Positions 9,678-20,392 of a stretch of 64,000 nucleotides of DNA are shown here, one piece after another. Location of the stretch: contig LSSN01004835.1 of the NCBI GenBank assembly GCA_001970855.1, positions 1 to 64,000 on the forward strand. The letters run 5' to 3'. The notes beneath the pieces were generated by a model that saw only the letters and a program-made list of their open reading frames with translations, was not told the DNA's origin and did not search any database. This DNA comes from Smittium culicis. Lineage: Eukaryota > Kickxellomycota > Harpellomycetes > Harpellales > Legeriomycetaceae. Every line of letters starts with the position of its first letter. Position 1 is the first letter of the stretch. Made by a program: the position numbers and the translations under genes.

Positions 9678-11967
9678 CTATTTATACCACCATGTAATCA
9701 AATTACTGTCATCACTAGCGCTACACAATAGACCACGCTTAGCATGCCATTTGGCTTCATAAACAATACCTCTGTGGCCTTCAAGGTTGATGACAATGTC
9801 GCCAGTGTCTTTATTCCAAATATAAACTTTTCCATCTTCGCTGCCACCAACAATCAAAGAGTTATTCATAAAATTGGATCTAATAAAGTTTTTGCTAGTG
9901 TTTTGGTGGCCTTTATATTTACAAAGCGGCTTCAGCGTCCTCAAATCCCATAAACGATTAGAATTGTCTTTTGCTGATGTTAAAATTTGGGTTGAAGAGT
10001 TATTTAAAGAAATGGAAGTCACTTCACCAAGATGGTTCTTAATTCTATTAACAACAGTTCCGGACATAATGTCCCAGAACTTGACTGTGTGGTCTTTAGA
10101 CCCGGAAATCATTAAATTACCTAATGGGTTAATCAGAGCACTACTAACTGAAAGCTCATGGTCATCAAAAGTTTGGACAACCCTTCCAACTACGAGATCG
10201 TACAACTTTACTGTTTTATCATATCCGCCCATTACTAAATGTGACTCTAAAGGATGTAAATTTAAGCTATACACATCTCCCTTGCTCTCTGAAATCGTAT
10301 GTACAAGCGTCGGTGTGTTTATATCTCTGATATCCCAAATCTTTACAGTTTTGTCACCAGATGCACTGAACAGAGTAGATCCTGATTTATCAACACAAAG
10401 ATCCCAAATTCTAGAGGTGTGACCGTTTAAAGTGCATACTATTTTGCTAGTTTCAACATTCCATATTTTGATAGTATTATCGCTAAAAAAAAAAAAAAAA
10501 GGAGAGTTAAAAGCACACGTCAAAAGTTGAAAAGTAAAATGCAGCTATACTAGAAAAGAGTGCTATTTATATTTAAAGAATCGGGTAAAATAAATATGTA
10601 GATACCTTGAGCCTGAAGCTATGAAATCGCCGTCTTCACCAATAAATGTAACAGATTTAATATTAGCTTTGTGACCAGAATAAACGTTTTTCATTGTATT
10701 TGGTACTACAGGCGGCTCATAGTCTTCTAGAAGAGTGCTAACTGATGGAGACTGTTCGGTATGATATTTATTATTAAAAACTTGATAAGCGACGGCCTGG
10801 TACAAGAGAGTAGAAAGTCTATTTTCAGGAACGAGGATGTTATCAACTAAGAAATGAAAAGATTTAGTTAGAAATGCGAATCAATGCGCCTAGGATAAAA
10901 TTCAAATGGTTTTGAAATGAAAATTATAATTTGTGATATAAGATAAACTGGCGTTAAATAATGTTACCCTCTTGATCGCCAAATTCTAGCTCAAGGAAGC
11001 TTTGCAAATCATCAGCTAGCTTTTGTCTTAGATCGAAAGATATGGTTGAAAATGAATAAGTACATTTAGTCTAATTTTAGTTAGAAAGTCATAAGAGTAC
11101 CTGGCAGAGACAATTCCGTCCCAGCTCTTAAATAGCGGTGCATCCTGAATAGACTTGGCAGTAAGTATGTAGCATAAATCACGAAATTCACCAGTAAAAG
11201 TTTGATGCCTTTCTAAAGATTTAAGTCTCTTAGTAAGAACAGAAAGTGCCTAATTTACCCATTTTTGGAAAGGGTATAATTTAAATTAAAAAAAGAATAG
11301 GATTAAATGCGTGTTAATATAAAAACTAGACTTTAATAATAAAAATTTTCTACTTTTTGAAATTCATTCTCTTCAATAAGTTCCAAGTATTGCTGTTTAT
11401 AAACTCTATATAAAATTCCTTTGTTTGATTTAAAATCAGGGCTAGAACAAATCCTATCAATGTCCTCCCATTCCCCGTCTAAGTTTTAATTTACAATATA
11501 GAATTACAATAAAAGAGTAGATATAATTTGAAATAAAAATCGAGATTGATAGTATTAACCTAATATCGCCTGTCTTAGCTTTACCATAGATGATAGGTAA
11601 TCATTCTTTCTTTTTTTCCTGATATTTGCTTCATCGTATAATACAGTTTTCGAAGTATTAAAACCGTTATTGTCAAGATATTGACCTATTATTCGGAGAA
11701 TATCCTAAATTTTATTTATAAAAATCAGTCATATATATATATTAAAATAAACTAATATTATTGTAAAAATGAATACAGATTTTATCCTAGGATCATTTTC
11801 ATCAAACAGATCTTTATTGGCTTTGATTAAGTTATTGCTGGATAAACCTTCACGATAATGAAGAGCTGGATAACTAAAATGCGAGTGAAATTATGATAAA
11901 GCATAAGACAAAATATTAAATAATTCGACAAATACAATTACCTAGGATTTGGGTCAGGTGGATCCAT
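9678..11967 (-). CDS. LisH/CTLH WD40-repeat protein (548 aa)
   Basis: Eight minus-strand exons fit phase and GT..AG rules: 11967-11942, 11873-11777, 11704-11560, 11478-11354, 11249-11101, 11026-10968, 10846-10606 and 10482-9678, giving 548 aa. Residues about 42-70 form a LisH motif (ILRIIGQYLDNNGF). Residues about 90-200 resemble a CTLH-type helical region (DGEWEDIDRI, QQYLELIEENEFQKALSVL). Seven WD40 blades fill about 256-548; visible signatures include SGHKANIKS, GHTSRIWD, TVKIWD, TVKLYD, TVKFWD, NRLWD and VYIWN. The order LisH, CTLH, seven-blade propeller is shared by WDR26/Gid7, SMU1 and Topless-like proteins. I cannot assign one ortholog from motifs. Such proteins are scaffolds in ubiquitin-ligase, splicing or co-repressor complexes. 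The short 26-nt first exon starts at the only ATG in phase with exon 2. Confidence 0.8.
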
Positions 11968-12499
11968 GAGAAAGAATATTTATGTATATGGTGGAAACGA
12001 ACAAGATTGAATAAATATAGTAAAGTCAGTTTAGGGCTAGCTAGTTTATTTATATAAATCTTGAAATGTTATTGCAAATAGTAGATTAATACTCTAAAAA
12101 AAGCTTGTGTATCAATTCTAGTAAAGAAATGTGTGATTAGACATTCTGAATTCAATATTGGCCAAATTTGATGGGCCAATTTCATTAGCCCTTTCAAATG
12201 ATTTTGAATGTTTTTGTGTCCACCAAAGCTATCCAATTATTATTCATAATAATAAATCAACCCCTAAACACATAATTTTATTGGCTTCTTAATTTAAAAC
12301 CCCAAACTGAAGATATTAGAGAATCTGAATGGAATGAGTGGTTTCTAGCAGTTATATTTTATTGGACCGACCATCCAAAATAGTTAAAATGATCGTCTAT
12401 ACTCTCTCTCTCTCTTGAAAGAAAAAAAAAGTAAACGGACCAATAAGAAACAAGTATAGTTTAAAGTGTAAACATTTTTTCAAAAAAAAAAAGCGATAT
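11968..12499. other. Upstream of the WD40 gene; MITE relic and CT microsatellite
   Basis: It contains the presumed promoter of the minus-strand WD40 gene. A fragment beginning ttagccctttca (12185) with gtccaccaaagctatcc looks like a decayed subfamily A MITE end. A short (CT)n tract lies near 12401-12415. Nothing else is supported. Confidence 0.35.
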
Positions 12500-13708
12500 A
12501 TGGAAACTACGAATACTAGTTCCCATAAGGAACAGAGCCCAAGTTGGGCTAATATGGTCAGAGCTAAAACTAAGCCACCCGATATCATCAAAAAAGATGA
12601 AAAAAAATTCTTCCCAGTTTCGTTATTTAAAACGACTACTGGTAACGACCCTTTAAAAAGGAAAATTGCTTGCTTAGGCGGCACCCTACTGAAATTGGGG
12701 ATTCCGATGAAGGAATTCAATAATAATACTGAAGACTTCGTTGAAAATGCATTAATCCAGTTTGGCGAAATCCAAACATATTTTGAAATTGATAACCGCC
12801 GAAAATTTTTATTTTTAAAATTTATAAACAAAAACGACCTAGAAAATGTAAAAAAAATGAATATAACATATAAAGAAAAATAAATTGAGCTTTTTGAAAC
12901 AATAGAATACTCTGAAGAATACAAAAACATTACGATACCATCATATAATGGTCTAAGTGTTATGGAAGTTGCCCAGAAAGCATATGAAGAACTTTCAAAA
13001 ATTGGCGAAGTGCTTGATATAACTGCACTAAAATACAAAAAGATTAACGCCTACCCATCCAAAAGCATTAAAATAAGTTTTAAAACATAAAAGGACAATA
13101 CAATACCTAGTTCATTATAAATAATGGGAATTAAAGTACTCTTGCTTTGGAAAGGTGCTCAACCAATGTGCACATATTTAAAAAATCCTGATAATTGGAA
13201 ATACCAATGTGCACATATTTCAAAAATCCTGATCATTGGAAATACGAATGTGAAGACTTAAAAGCCAAAATTGATAAAAAAACAAAAAGAAATAGGGCAT
13301 CAATCCCAAAAAACCCAGAAAAAGTTTTTTATTCAAGAATTAAGTAACAAAGAAAATATATTAGAGAATAAAAACACTGATACCACCACTATTGAAAAAC
13401 TGGGTAGTGTCGAAAAGGTATTAAGCGAAAATGTAGTTAAGGAATCGACTATAGAGGTCATTTCGATAGATACAACCCCTAATGTTGACATGAATTTAAA
13501 TAAAAAAGTTGGTAAAATCTCAGAAACAACAAAACAATATAATAAAAAAAGCTTATCAACAAAGAGTGATCATTCGAATGCGAAGGATAAACTTATCTCA
13601 AGAAGGGACAGGTACTCTAGCTCAAATCTAAGATTACTATCTAAGTTCTTAAACAATAGTGGTAATATTAGAAGCACGCTTAACAAAATCCAAAAGGTTA
13701 AAAATTAA
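12500..13708 (+). pseudogene. LINE ORF1 (gag-like) relic
   Basis: The first open piece is 12500-12883 (128 codons with the stop). The same frame continues past a TAA to about 13090. At 13208-13249 a zinc-knuckle spacing is visible, C-T-Y-F-x4-H-x4-C; the second cysteine has become Phe. A 43-bp tandem duplication of the knuckle coding region starts near 13166. A lysine-rich tail follows (13271-13708). ORF1 proteins of LINEs are nucleic-acid chaperones. This copy cannot make a complete protein. Confidence 0.5.
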
Positions 13709-13983
13709 TCAAAAAATAAAGCAACAAACGTACCTCAGATAAAAGTCATAATTGATACAAGCGCGGAAATAAAAGTGCAGGGTGAAATAACAGAAGGAAA
13801 TAAAACTTCAAAAAGTACAAAGAAAGTGAAAAAACAATTAGAATAAATGAAAAATCATGAGAAGGCATCTCTACTGAAGTAGAAATGGACATCATCTAAC
13901 CATTTTATTTATCAACCTAAAAAAAAAAACAAGAAAAAAAGTAAAAAGTAAAAAAAAAAAAAAAAAATGGAAAATATGAAAAT

Positions 13984-14640
13984 ATGAAAATTTCAACTTT
14001 CAACGTAAAATGAATAGCTTGTAATAAGAAAAGAGGCAGGCTTTCTGCATTTTTAAAAAAAATGGTAAAATCGGACATTATCTGTCTCTAAGAAATTAAT
14101 ACTATAAATATAGAAAAACCATTTTGGTCCAATTGTTTGAACGGAATGGTGTCATGGTCTAAATACACAGCCACAATTATAAATAATAATAAATGCAACC
14201 TATTGGATAAATTAATTTATTTTGATGGCAGAATCAATATATCATTGGTAGAAATCGAAAAAAAATAATAAGAATAGTGACCTCTATTTACCCAATAATG
14301 AGCGAGAAAGAAAATTTTTGTTAGAATTTGCGACGGAAAAAACATTGGAAATTAAAAAAAGCGACGAAGATATTATAATAATGGGGTGTATGAACATGGT
14401 TGAGAATGAAACACGCGATAGATCACCACCAAGAGTAACCAATAAAAAAGAATGTGGAAACATGGAAGAGCTAAATAAAGCCTTTGGTTTATCCAATTTA
14501 ATAAGCGAACTAAAAAAAGATTAAATAATTTATACCTGGGAAGAATACTCAGGCAGGTAAGAGTCTAGAATAGACCATATTTTTGTTGCGAATAACAGTG
14601 TTCAAAATTAAAAACTAATTGAAATAGCACCAAAAGAGCT
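13984..14640 (+). pseudogene. LINE ORF2 endonuclease domain relic
   Basis: Conserved pieces of the exonuclease-endonuclease-phosphatase fold appear in order: MKISTFNV at the start, SDIICL*E where Q is expected before E, IIMGCMNMV...RDRSPPR (normally GDFN...RDRSP), and SRIDHIFV near the end. LINE endonucleases nick the target DNA for target-primed reverse transcription. The Asp of the GDFN motif is replaced by Cys, and several stops interrupt the frame. Confidence 0.55.
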
Positions 14641-14711
14641 CTCGACCATAAATGCATCGCTTTTAGTATATGATATTGTCCAATTACTTTCAAAAGCAAT
14701 TGGAAAATCAA

Positions 14712-14830
14712 TTTAAGTAATTAGCCACTAATATAGCTTATACTAATCACGAATATTATTATATATTAACATAGTTACTTTATATATTTTATGTTCCTCC
14801 TTCTTAAATAAACACATATAAAATATAACA
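14712..14830 (+). repeat. 5' LTR, first ~30 bp missing
   Basis: It aligns with 18861-18979 from 'taagta..tagccact.atatagct' through 'ttcctccttcttaaataaac' to the end 'tataaca'. The TGTTAGGGATTAATTGG start seen in the 3' copy is absent, so this LTR is truncated where it meets the LINE relic. Confidence 0.8.
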
Positions 14831-14906
14831 TTGGTGAAGAACCAGAACTAAAATAAAATAAAATAAAAACTCATACCTTAACAACTATTATTAAAATAAA
14901 ATAAAA

Positions 14907-16265
14907 ATGGAGATTCAGGAACTTGAAGCAAAAATTACCATGATTGACAATCAGTTGAAAGCCAAGGAAGAGGAGCTAACTATCAGAAAAATTGAGTTAG
15001 AGAAGCAAACTCAAATTCTTCAACAAGAACATGCCAAGCACAACGAAATGGTGGAAAGAATAAACATTATGCAGCAGGAAGGCCAGAGTGTCACCACACA
15101 ATTGGAACAAATGAAAATTAAAAACAAGACGCTCCAAAAGGAAAAAAAGATAGTGGAACAGGATCTTGAATATTCAAACAGTCATAAAGCCATCATAAAT
15201 AATGAAACAGAATTCGAGAAACAAAAACAACTTTATCTGAGTGAAGTTGTTAAACAGCAAAAGGATCTAATTGACAACATTATCAACAGACCTCAATTCA
15301 GAAACCAGACCAGAACTGGAAAAGAAATACCACTCCCATCGTTTGAAGGAAACCCTCTCAAGTTTCAAAGATTGATATCAAATGTGGATGATTATTTCAT
15401 TGAATATAGTTATATAACCAACTTTGAACGCAAGCACTTGGTTGTATCTGCTCTTACAAAAAAGGCCAAAGAGTGGTACAGCAGTACCAATGATACAGAA
15501 GTCAGCACATGGGATAACCTATACCATTCACTAAAGAAAGAGTATAGAAATGAGATAACATATATTGAAGCTATCAACATTATTAACACTGTTAGACTCA
15601 CAATAAAATCAAAGTATAGTGATTTTATTAATAAAATCCGACCTTCTGTTGCAGTCATGTCTAAAGGTGACGCCGAATTTTCAATTACATTAATTATGGA
15701 TTGTATTGAAAAAGAAATCAAAATGTTCTTGCCGATACTTCCCAAAGAGACTATACAAAATTTCGAGAACAGACTGATGGAGCAGCACAGAGCGCTTAGT
15801 TATGGAATAGTAGTAAATTCTAGTCTTATTTCGTCTTTTGAAAACAGCAGAACAAAAGATAAATCGCTTAAAGATCAAGACGGAGACTGGATAATGGCTG
15901 TAAACGAAATAAACAACCACGAATTTTTAGTAATGCCACAAGGGATGTCAAAATCCCCAGCAACTTTCCAGCAAACAATGGATAATACTTTGAGAACAGC
16001 TATTGAAGGCGGTTACTGTGCAGCTTTCGCAGATGATATTTCAATATTCTCCAAAAATAAGGAAGACCACCTGGTAAACCTAAAAAATGTACTCGAGATG
16101 CTAGAGGAGAAGGGGTTTAAACTAAATAAAGATAAATGTACATTCGGTGTACTAAAAGTACAAATATTAGGCTATACTATATCCGAAAATGGGCAAGAAA
16201 TATCACCAGACAAAATATATGCAGTTAAGAATTATCCGCGGCCTACAAATGAGACATCTCTGTGA
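14907..16265 (+). pseudogene. Ty3 gag fused in frame to a partial reverse transcriptase
   Basis: One 452-codon frame. Residues 1-100 are a coiled coil (QELEAKITMIDNQL...). Residues about 145-275 are a retrotransposon capsid domain (FEGNPLKFQRLI, AKEWYSS, WDNLYHSLKKEY). At about residue 330 the frame passes straight into RT: HEFLVMPQGMSKSPATFQ, then the catalytic FADD box, then ILGYTISENG. The protease and the N-terminal RT half, including the first catalytic Asp, are missing. An internal deletion has therefore joined gag to RT without breaking the frame. The frame ends at a TGA where RRF is expected (CGA to TGA); conserved sequence (RFIGMVSFCRSFI) continues beyond it. Confidence 0.85.
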
Positions 16266-16340
16266 AGATTTATAGGAATGGTCTCATTCTGTCGGTCATT
16301 CATAAAAAATTTTACCGATAATGCAGCACCATTATATTAA

Positions 16341-16973
16341 TTGCTGAAAAAAGGAAATGATTTCATTTGGACAAATTCTCAAGAGGAAAGCTTTAAAAAA
16401 CTGAAGCGCTCTATGGTAAGTGCTCCAGTACTGGTACACCCAGATACATCAAAGCCATACATAATGTACACAGATGCATCTAAAATTGGAATTGCAGCCG
16501 CGTTATTCCAAAAGCAGACTGACCGGACTGTAAGTCCAGTGGCATACTCATCAAGGAAATTAATAGCAGCTAAATTAAATTACAGTACCACAGATAAAGA
16601 AGCCCTGGGGGTAGTTTACGGATTTACAAAATACCATCATTTTGTACACGGTAGTGTGACTCAACTACATACAGACCACCAGGCGCTGGTGTCAGCGTTA
16701 TCAAACGAAGACCCACGAGGTCGTATAGCTAGATGGAACTCGTTATTGCAAGCGTACGATTACACAGTCACACATGTAAAAGGATTCGAAAATACAGTTG
16801 CAGACGCACTTTCCCGCGATTTTTCAGAAAATGATTCAGAAAAAATTATAGCAAATCAAACAATTATTAAACTGGGAAAAACAGAGACATCATTCTTAAA
16901 TAATTCTAATAATTTTCAAAAAAAAAAACACGCCGCGAGAATTGCAGCTAGAAACGCGAATTTATTTCGATAA
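16341..16973 (+). pseudogene. Ty3 RNase H domain
   Basis: Connection-domain residues FIWTNSQEESFKKLK lead into RNase H. The catalytic acidic residues are all visible: MYTDASKIG (D), DKEALGVVYG (E) and LHTDHQAL (D). The closing motif is HVKGFENTVADALSR. An in-frame TAA at 16338 (PLY*LLKK, CAA to TAA) cuts it off from the RT part. A K/N-rich tail of unknown role follows to 16973. Confidence 0.85.
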
Positions 16974-17382
16974 TTCTCAGGAAATCGCTTTAAACGTCGA
17001 GAAAACAGAAAAAAATTTCGGAAAAATTGAAAAAAAAATGTTGGAAATTCGAAAACTATTGAAAATCTGGCCTAAAATTTTCCCGAAAAAAATACAAAAA
17101 TTATAACATTAGAAAACACGCAAAAACATAATATATACGTAAAACAAATTGAAAAAAAATTAGAAAAATTTAAAAATGAAAAAAAAAATTCCAGATATGG
17201 CGACAAATGTAGACGACCGAAATGATGAAAGCCAATTACAAGAAATTCAAGAAGGAAATATAAACATTAAAATGGCCATACAAATTCCAAGTATAAAGGA
17301 AATAGGATTTATACAGAGTAAAGATAAATTTTTATCAGAAATAATTTTATTGTTGGAAAAGAGTCAAAAAACTAAACTAGAA

Positions 17383-17671
17383 TTAGAAAAAATAAAAAAA
17401 TATATTAGAAAAAATAAAAAAATATATTAGAAAAAATAAAAAAATATATTAGAAAAAATAAAAAAATATATTAGAAAAAATAAAAAAATATATTAGAAAA
17501 AATAAAAAAATATATTAGAAAAAATAAAAAAATATATTAGAAAAAATAAAAAAATATATTAGAAAAAATAAAAAAATATATTAGAAAAAATAAAAAAATA
17601 TATTAGAAAAAATAAAAAAATATATTAGAAAAAATAAAAAAATATATTAGAAAAAATAAAAAAATATATTA
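17383..17671 (+). repeat. 22-bp minisatellite inside the Ty3 pol region
   Basis: About 13 near-perfect head-to-tail copies of ttagaaaaaataaaaaaatata, measured as 22 bp between successive 'ttag' marks (17386, 17408, 17430 ... 17650). The first unit overlaps the coding phrase LEKIKKYIRKNKK. Because 22 is not a multiple of three, each extra copy shifts the frame between RNase H and integrase. Confidence 0.92.
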
Positions 17672-17712
17672 TAAAAGATAAAATAATATATCATGTCGAT
17701 ATGAACGGATAA

Positions 17713-18843
17713 ATTCAGCTTTGCGTCCCTGAATGCTTGGTGAGAATAGTACTTCATAATTACCACAACACTAAATGGATGGGCCATTTAGGGCATAGAA
17801 AATCTTATGATAAAATTAGAAAATCTTACTTTTGGCCGAAAATGACTAGAGATATACATTGGTATATCAGGAGTTGCCACATTTGCAAAATATCCAAACA
17901 CAGAACTGTGGCATCCGCGGGTGAATTGCAACCTATAATAACAAAAAGACCCTTTGAAATTGTCTCTGTGGACCATTGCGGGCCATTTCCAAAAACAAAA
18001 AATTCAAATGTATATATACTAGTATTTACTGATATACTTACTAGGTGGGTCGAAGTAGTTGCGGTAAGTGACGTAACCTCAGAGACAACTGCAAATATGC
18101 TCCTTGAAAAAATTGTATCTGTACATGGCTGTCCTGAAAAAATTCTTTCTGACAATGGGACCGCATTCACTGGAAGTGCTATGAAAACTATGTGCGAAAA
18201 GTTAAATATTAAACATATATTTGCATCGCCGTATCACCCAGAGACTAATGGGCTTACCGAAAGATTTAACAGAACGTTGAAGTCGATGATTAGAGCCTTT
18301 ATAAATAATTCTCACACGGACTGGGATTTAGATATCCACATGTTGGCATTTGCACATCGATCGGCGATTCAAAGTTCGATGGGCATATCCCCTTTCATGG
18401 CACTGTACCGAAGAGAGCCAAGACTTCCTTGCGATCCGATAATTCCAGACGATCTAGAACCTATTTCAATAAACGATTATGAAAGAAAAGTCCGGGATAG
18501 ATTAGGGTTTATTAGTAAGGTAGCAGAAATAAATTTAGAAATAAAAAGAAAGTATATGGAAAATCGGTACAACAAAAATAATAAATTATATACGTACGAA
18601 ATCGGTGAAAAGGTATTTTTGAAAAGACAGTCGAAAGACAGAAGAGAATTGAGTCTAGGTTTGAGCTCGATATATATCGGTCCATATGAAATCGTAAAAA
18701 AATTGGGAAAGGTGAGTTATTTATTAGAAATAAACAAGAAAGGAAGAGTAACAAGAACGACAGCTCATATAAAAAGAATGCGTCCAAATATAACAAGAGA
18801 TGAAAACGCCCTCATGGAGAGAGGGGATAATGTTAGGGATTAA
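17713..18843 (+). pseudogene. Ty3 integrase with intact DDE residues
   Basis: It reads openly from just after an in-frame TAA (17710-17712) to the TAA at 18841-18843. An N-terminal H2C2 zinc-binding region is present (HNYHNTKWMGHLGH ... CHICK). The catalytic core has VDHCGPF (D), LSDNGTAF (D) and HPETNGLTERFNRTLK (E). The C-terminal GEKVFLKR ... YIGPYEIVKKLG stretch is the usual SH3-like DNA-binding tail. The domain itself looks complete, but without upstream pol it could only act if it was supplied separately. Confidence 0.9.
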
Positions 18844-18979
18844 TTGGCTAATCCCTAATTAAGTATCTAGCCACTGATATAGCTTTTAGTAATCACAAGT
18901 ATTGTTATATTAGAACATAGTTTCCTTCATATATTTTAGGTTCCTCCTTCTTAAATAAACATATATAAAATATAACAAT
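18831..18979 (+). repeat. 3' LTR of the Ty3 element
   Basis: 149 bp from TGTTAGGGATTAATTGG to ATATAACA, with the standard TG..CA ends. It overlaps the last codons of integrase. It starts with a short palindrome (ttagggattaattggctaatccctaa). Confidence 0.85.
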
Positions 18980-19406
18980 AGTATATTATTTGATGATAAT
19001 ATAAATTAATCCAATACACATTAGTATTGCATGTCAGAAGCAAATTCAAGTTCATGCTATATGTCAGTCTAAATTATTTTTATCTTACAACATTAATTGG
19101 TCAAAACTAATTAGTACCCTGATACAGGTAACCCTTATTATATTTCATGGGGTGGTCATATTAAGTTGTTATCATCTTTATTGGATAAAACATCCAACTT
19201 CCTAAACCAATAAAATTCTAATACGTAATAAAATAAGTATCTATAAAAATTTTATAATTAATAATGAAAGTACGTTATTATGATATCCTTATCATCTTTT
19301 CTTTCGCAAAGGTACTCTACCAGCTATAAAGATTTTCAAAAAATAAAATAAAAGTAAAATTTTTTTTAAAATATAAATTCATATATTCTCAAACTTATTT
19401 ACAGTG

Positions 19407-20219
19407 ATGGACCAAGATGATACCAACCAGGTACCTGTTAGTCAAGAAACATTCAATAAGTTGACGAAAATGGTTAGAAAACTCCTTAACGAAAAAGAGC
19501 GAAATCCAAAACCAGAGGATCCGGACGTGTCCACTAGGGTGCCTTTGACCGACTTGGCAGTCTATTCAGCGCTTATCGAAGCTCCCCCTTCAATTGAAGA
19601 AGACTTCTTCTGTACACCGTTAACCGAAGAAGAAATGAAAGAGGAAATTCACTCTTGTCATAGAAGTAGCTCAATGAACTACCATCCACCGCCACTGAAC
19701 GAGTCTGCCTCGTCAGCGGTGAAGAAAGCCGATGCCTGTCTACACGGAATTCAAATAGCACTTGCGCAAACCACGAGATCGATTGATTATTACGTCCACC
19801 GTATAATCCAGCAAAACCAGCAAGCTAATTCTGAGGATCCGCACATCCTTTTTTCCAACACTATGAGAGTCCTCTTGGCCGATGTTGCTGCAACAGTCAC
19901 TGAAGGAAGATATGACAATCTACATAAAGTGATGGAGCTTTCGGGAAAACCTCAGCGACTAATAGAACCGGAGAAAAAGCCACTCATGGACCAGGAGAAG
20001 CTTGAAGCCCTTATATCAAGCAAAAATCCCGAGAAGCGGTCCAGAGTTCGTAACCCCTTCTGTGGGCGCAAACAGTACAGTACACAAAACAGTACCGGCA
20101 GAAAAATTGCTCAGGTGCAAACCATGGAAGCTGCAACTACGCCTGCCACAGTCAATAATCCTTCAACACAGTCAAATTTTCGCGGGAGAGGCAGGGGCAG
20201 AGGAAGAGCATTTCAATAG
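19407..20219 (+). CDS. DIRS element gag-like protein
   Basis: An intact 270-codon frame starting at ATG 19407 (MDQDDTNQVPVSQ), 258 bp inside the left inverted repeat. The sequence is hydrophilic and shows no conserved domain that I recognise. The C-terminus is an RG-rich nucleic-acid-binding tail (FRGRGRGRGRAFQ). Its position as the first ORF of a DIRS element makes a capsid/nucleocapsid role likely. A run of 12 C residues lies 12 bp after its stop. Confidence 0.7.
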   Translation: MDQDDTNQVPVSQETFNKLTKMVRKLLNEKERNPKPEDPDVSTRVPLTDLAVYSALIEAPPSIEEDFFCTPLTEEEMKEEIHSCHRSSSMNYHPPPLNESASSAVKKADACLHGIQIALAQTTRSIDYYVHRIIQQNQQANSEDPHILFSNTMRVLLADVAATVTEGRYDNLHKVMELSGKPQRLIEPEKKPLMDQEKLEALISSKNPEKRSRVRNPFCGRKQYSTQNSTGRKIAQVQTMEAATTPATVNNPSTQSNFRGRGRGRGRAFQ

Positions 20220-20392
20220 ATCCCACGACAGCCCCCCCCCCCCGGTAGGGGGCCGACTCGCGATGTTCAGGTCAGCATGAAACTGAATTACGGACAGCAA
20301 TTGGTTCCCCAAAATCGTCGAGAAAGGGTTCCAAATTCCCTTCAGAAAATTGGAACTGCCAAGCAAGTATTCCGAGGTGAACCGAAAAAGAC

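Larger units (their letters stand above)
12500..14711 (+). mobile_element. Decayed non-LTR (LINE-type) retrotransposon, 5' part
   Basis: Two relic genes in order: a gag-like ORF1 with a CCHC-spaced knuckle (12500-13708) and an apurinic-type endonuclease relic (13984 to about 14640). This order is that of L1/Tad-type LINEs. No reverse transcriptase follows: the sequence passes directly into the truncated 5' LTR of the Ty3 element at about 14712. The RT part was therefore lost, by insertion or by recombination. Many stops and frameshifts show it is dead. Confidence 0.6.
14712..18979 (+). mobile_element. Ty3/gypsy LTR retrotransposon, defective
   Basis: Layout: truncated 5' LTR (14712-14830), gag fused to a partial RT (14907-16265), RNase H (16341-16973), minisatellite (17383-17671), integrase (17713-18843), 3' LTR (18831-18979). 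The domain order RT-RNase H-integrase defines Ty3/gypsy. A primer-binding candidate beginning TGG follows the 5' LTR at 14832. A purine tract ggagagagggga lies just before the 3' LTR. The two LTRs differ at roughly one base in eight by eye, so the insertion is not recent. Confidence 0.88.

Noticed and set aside
17383..17671. CRISPR-like array
   Set aside because: The 22-bp units are directly head-to-tail with no spacers, in a eukaryotic retrotransposon.
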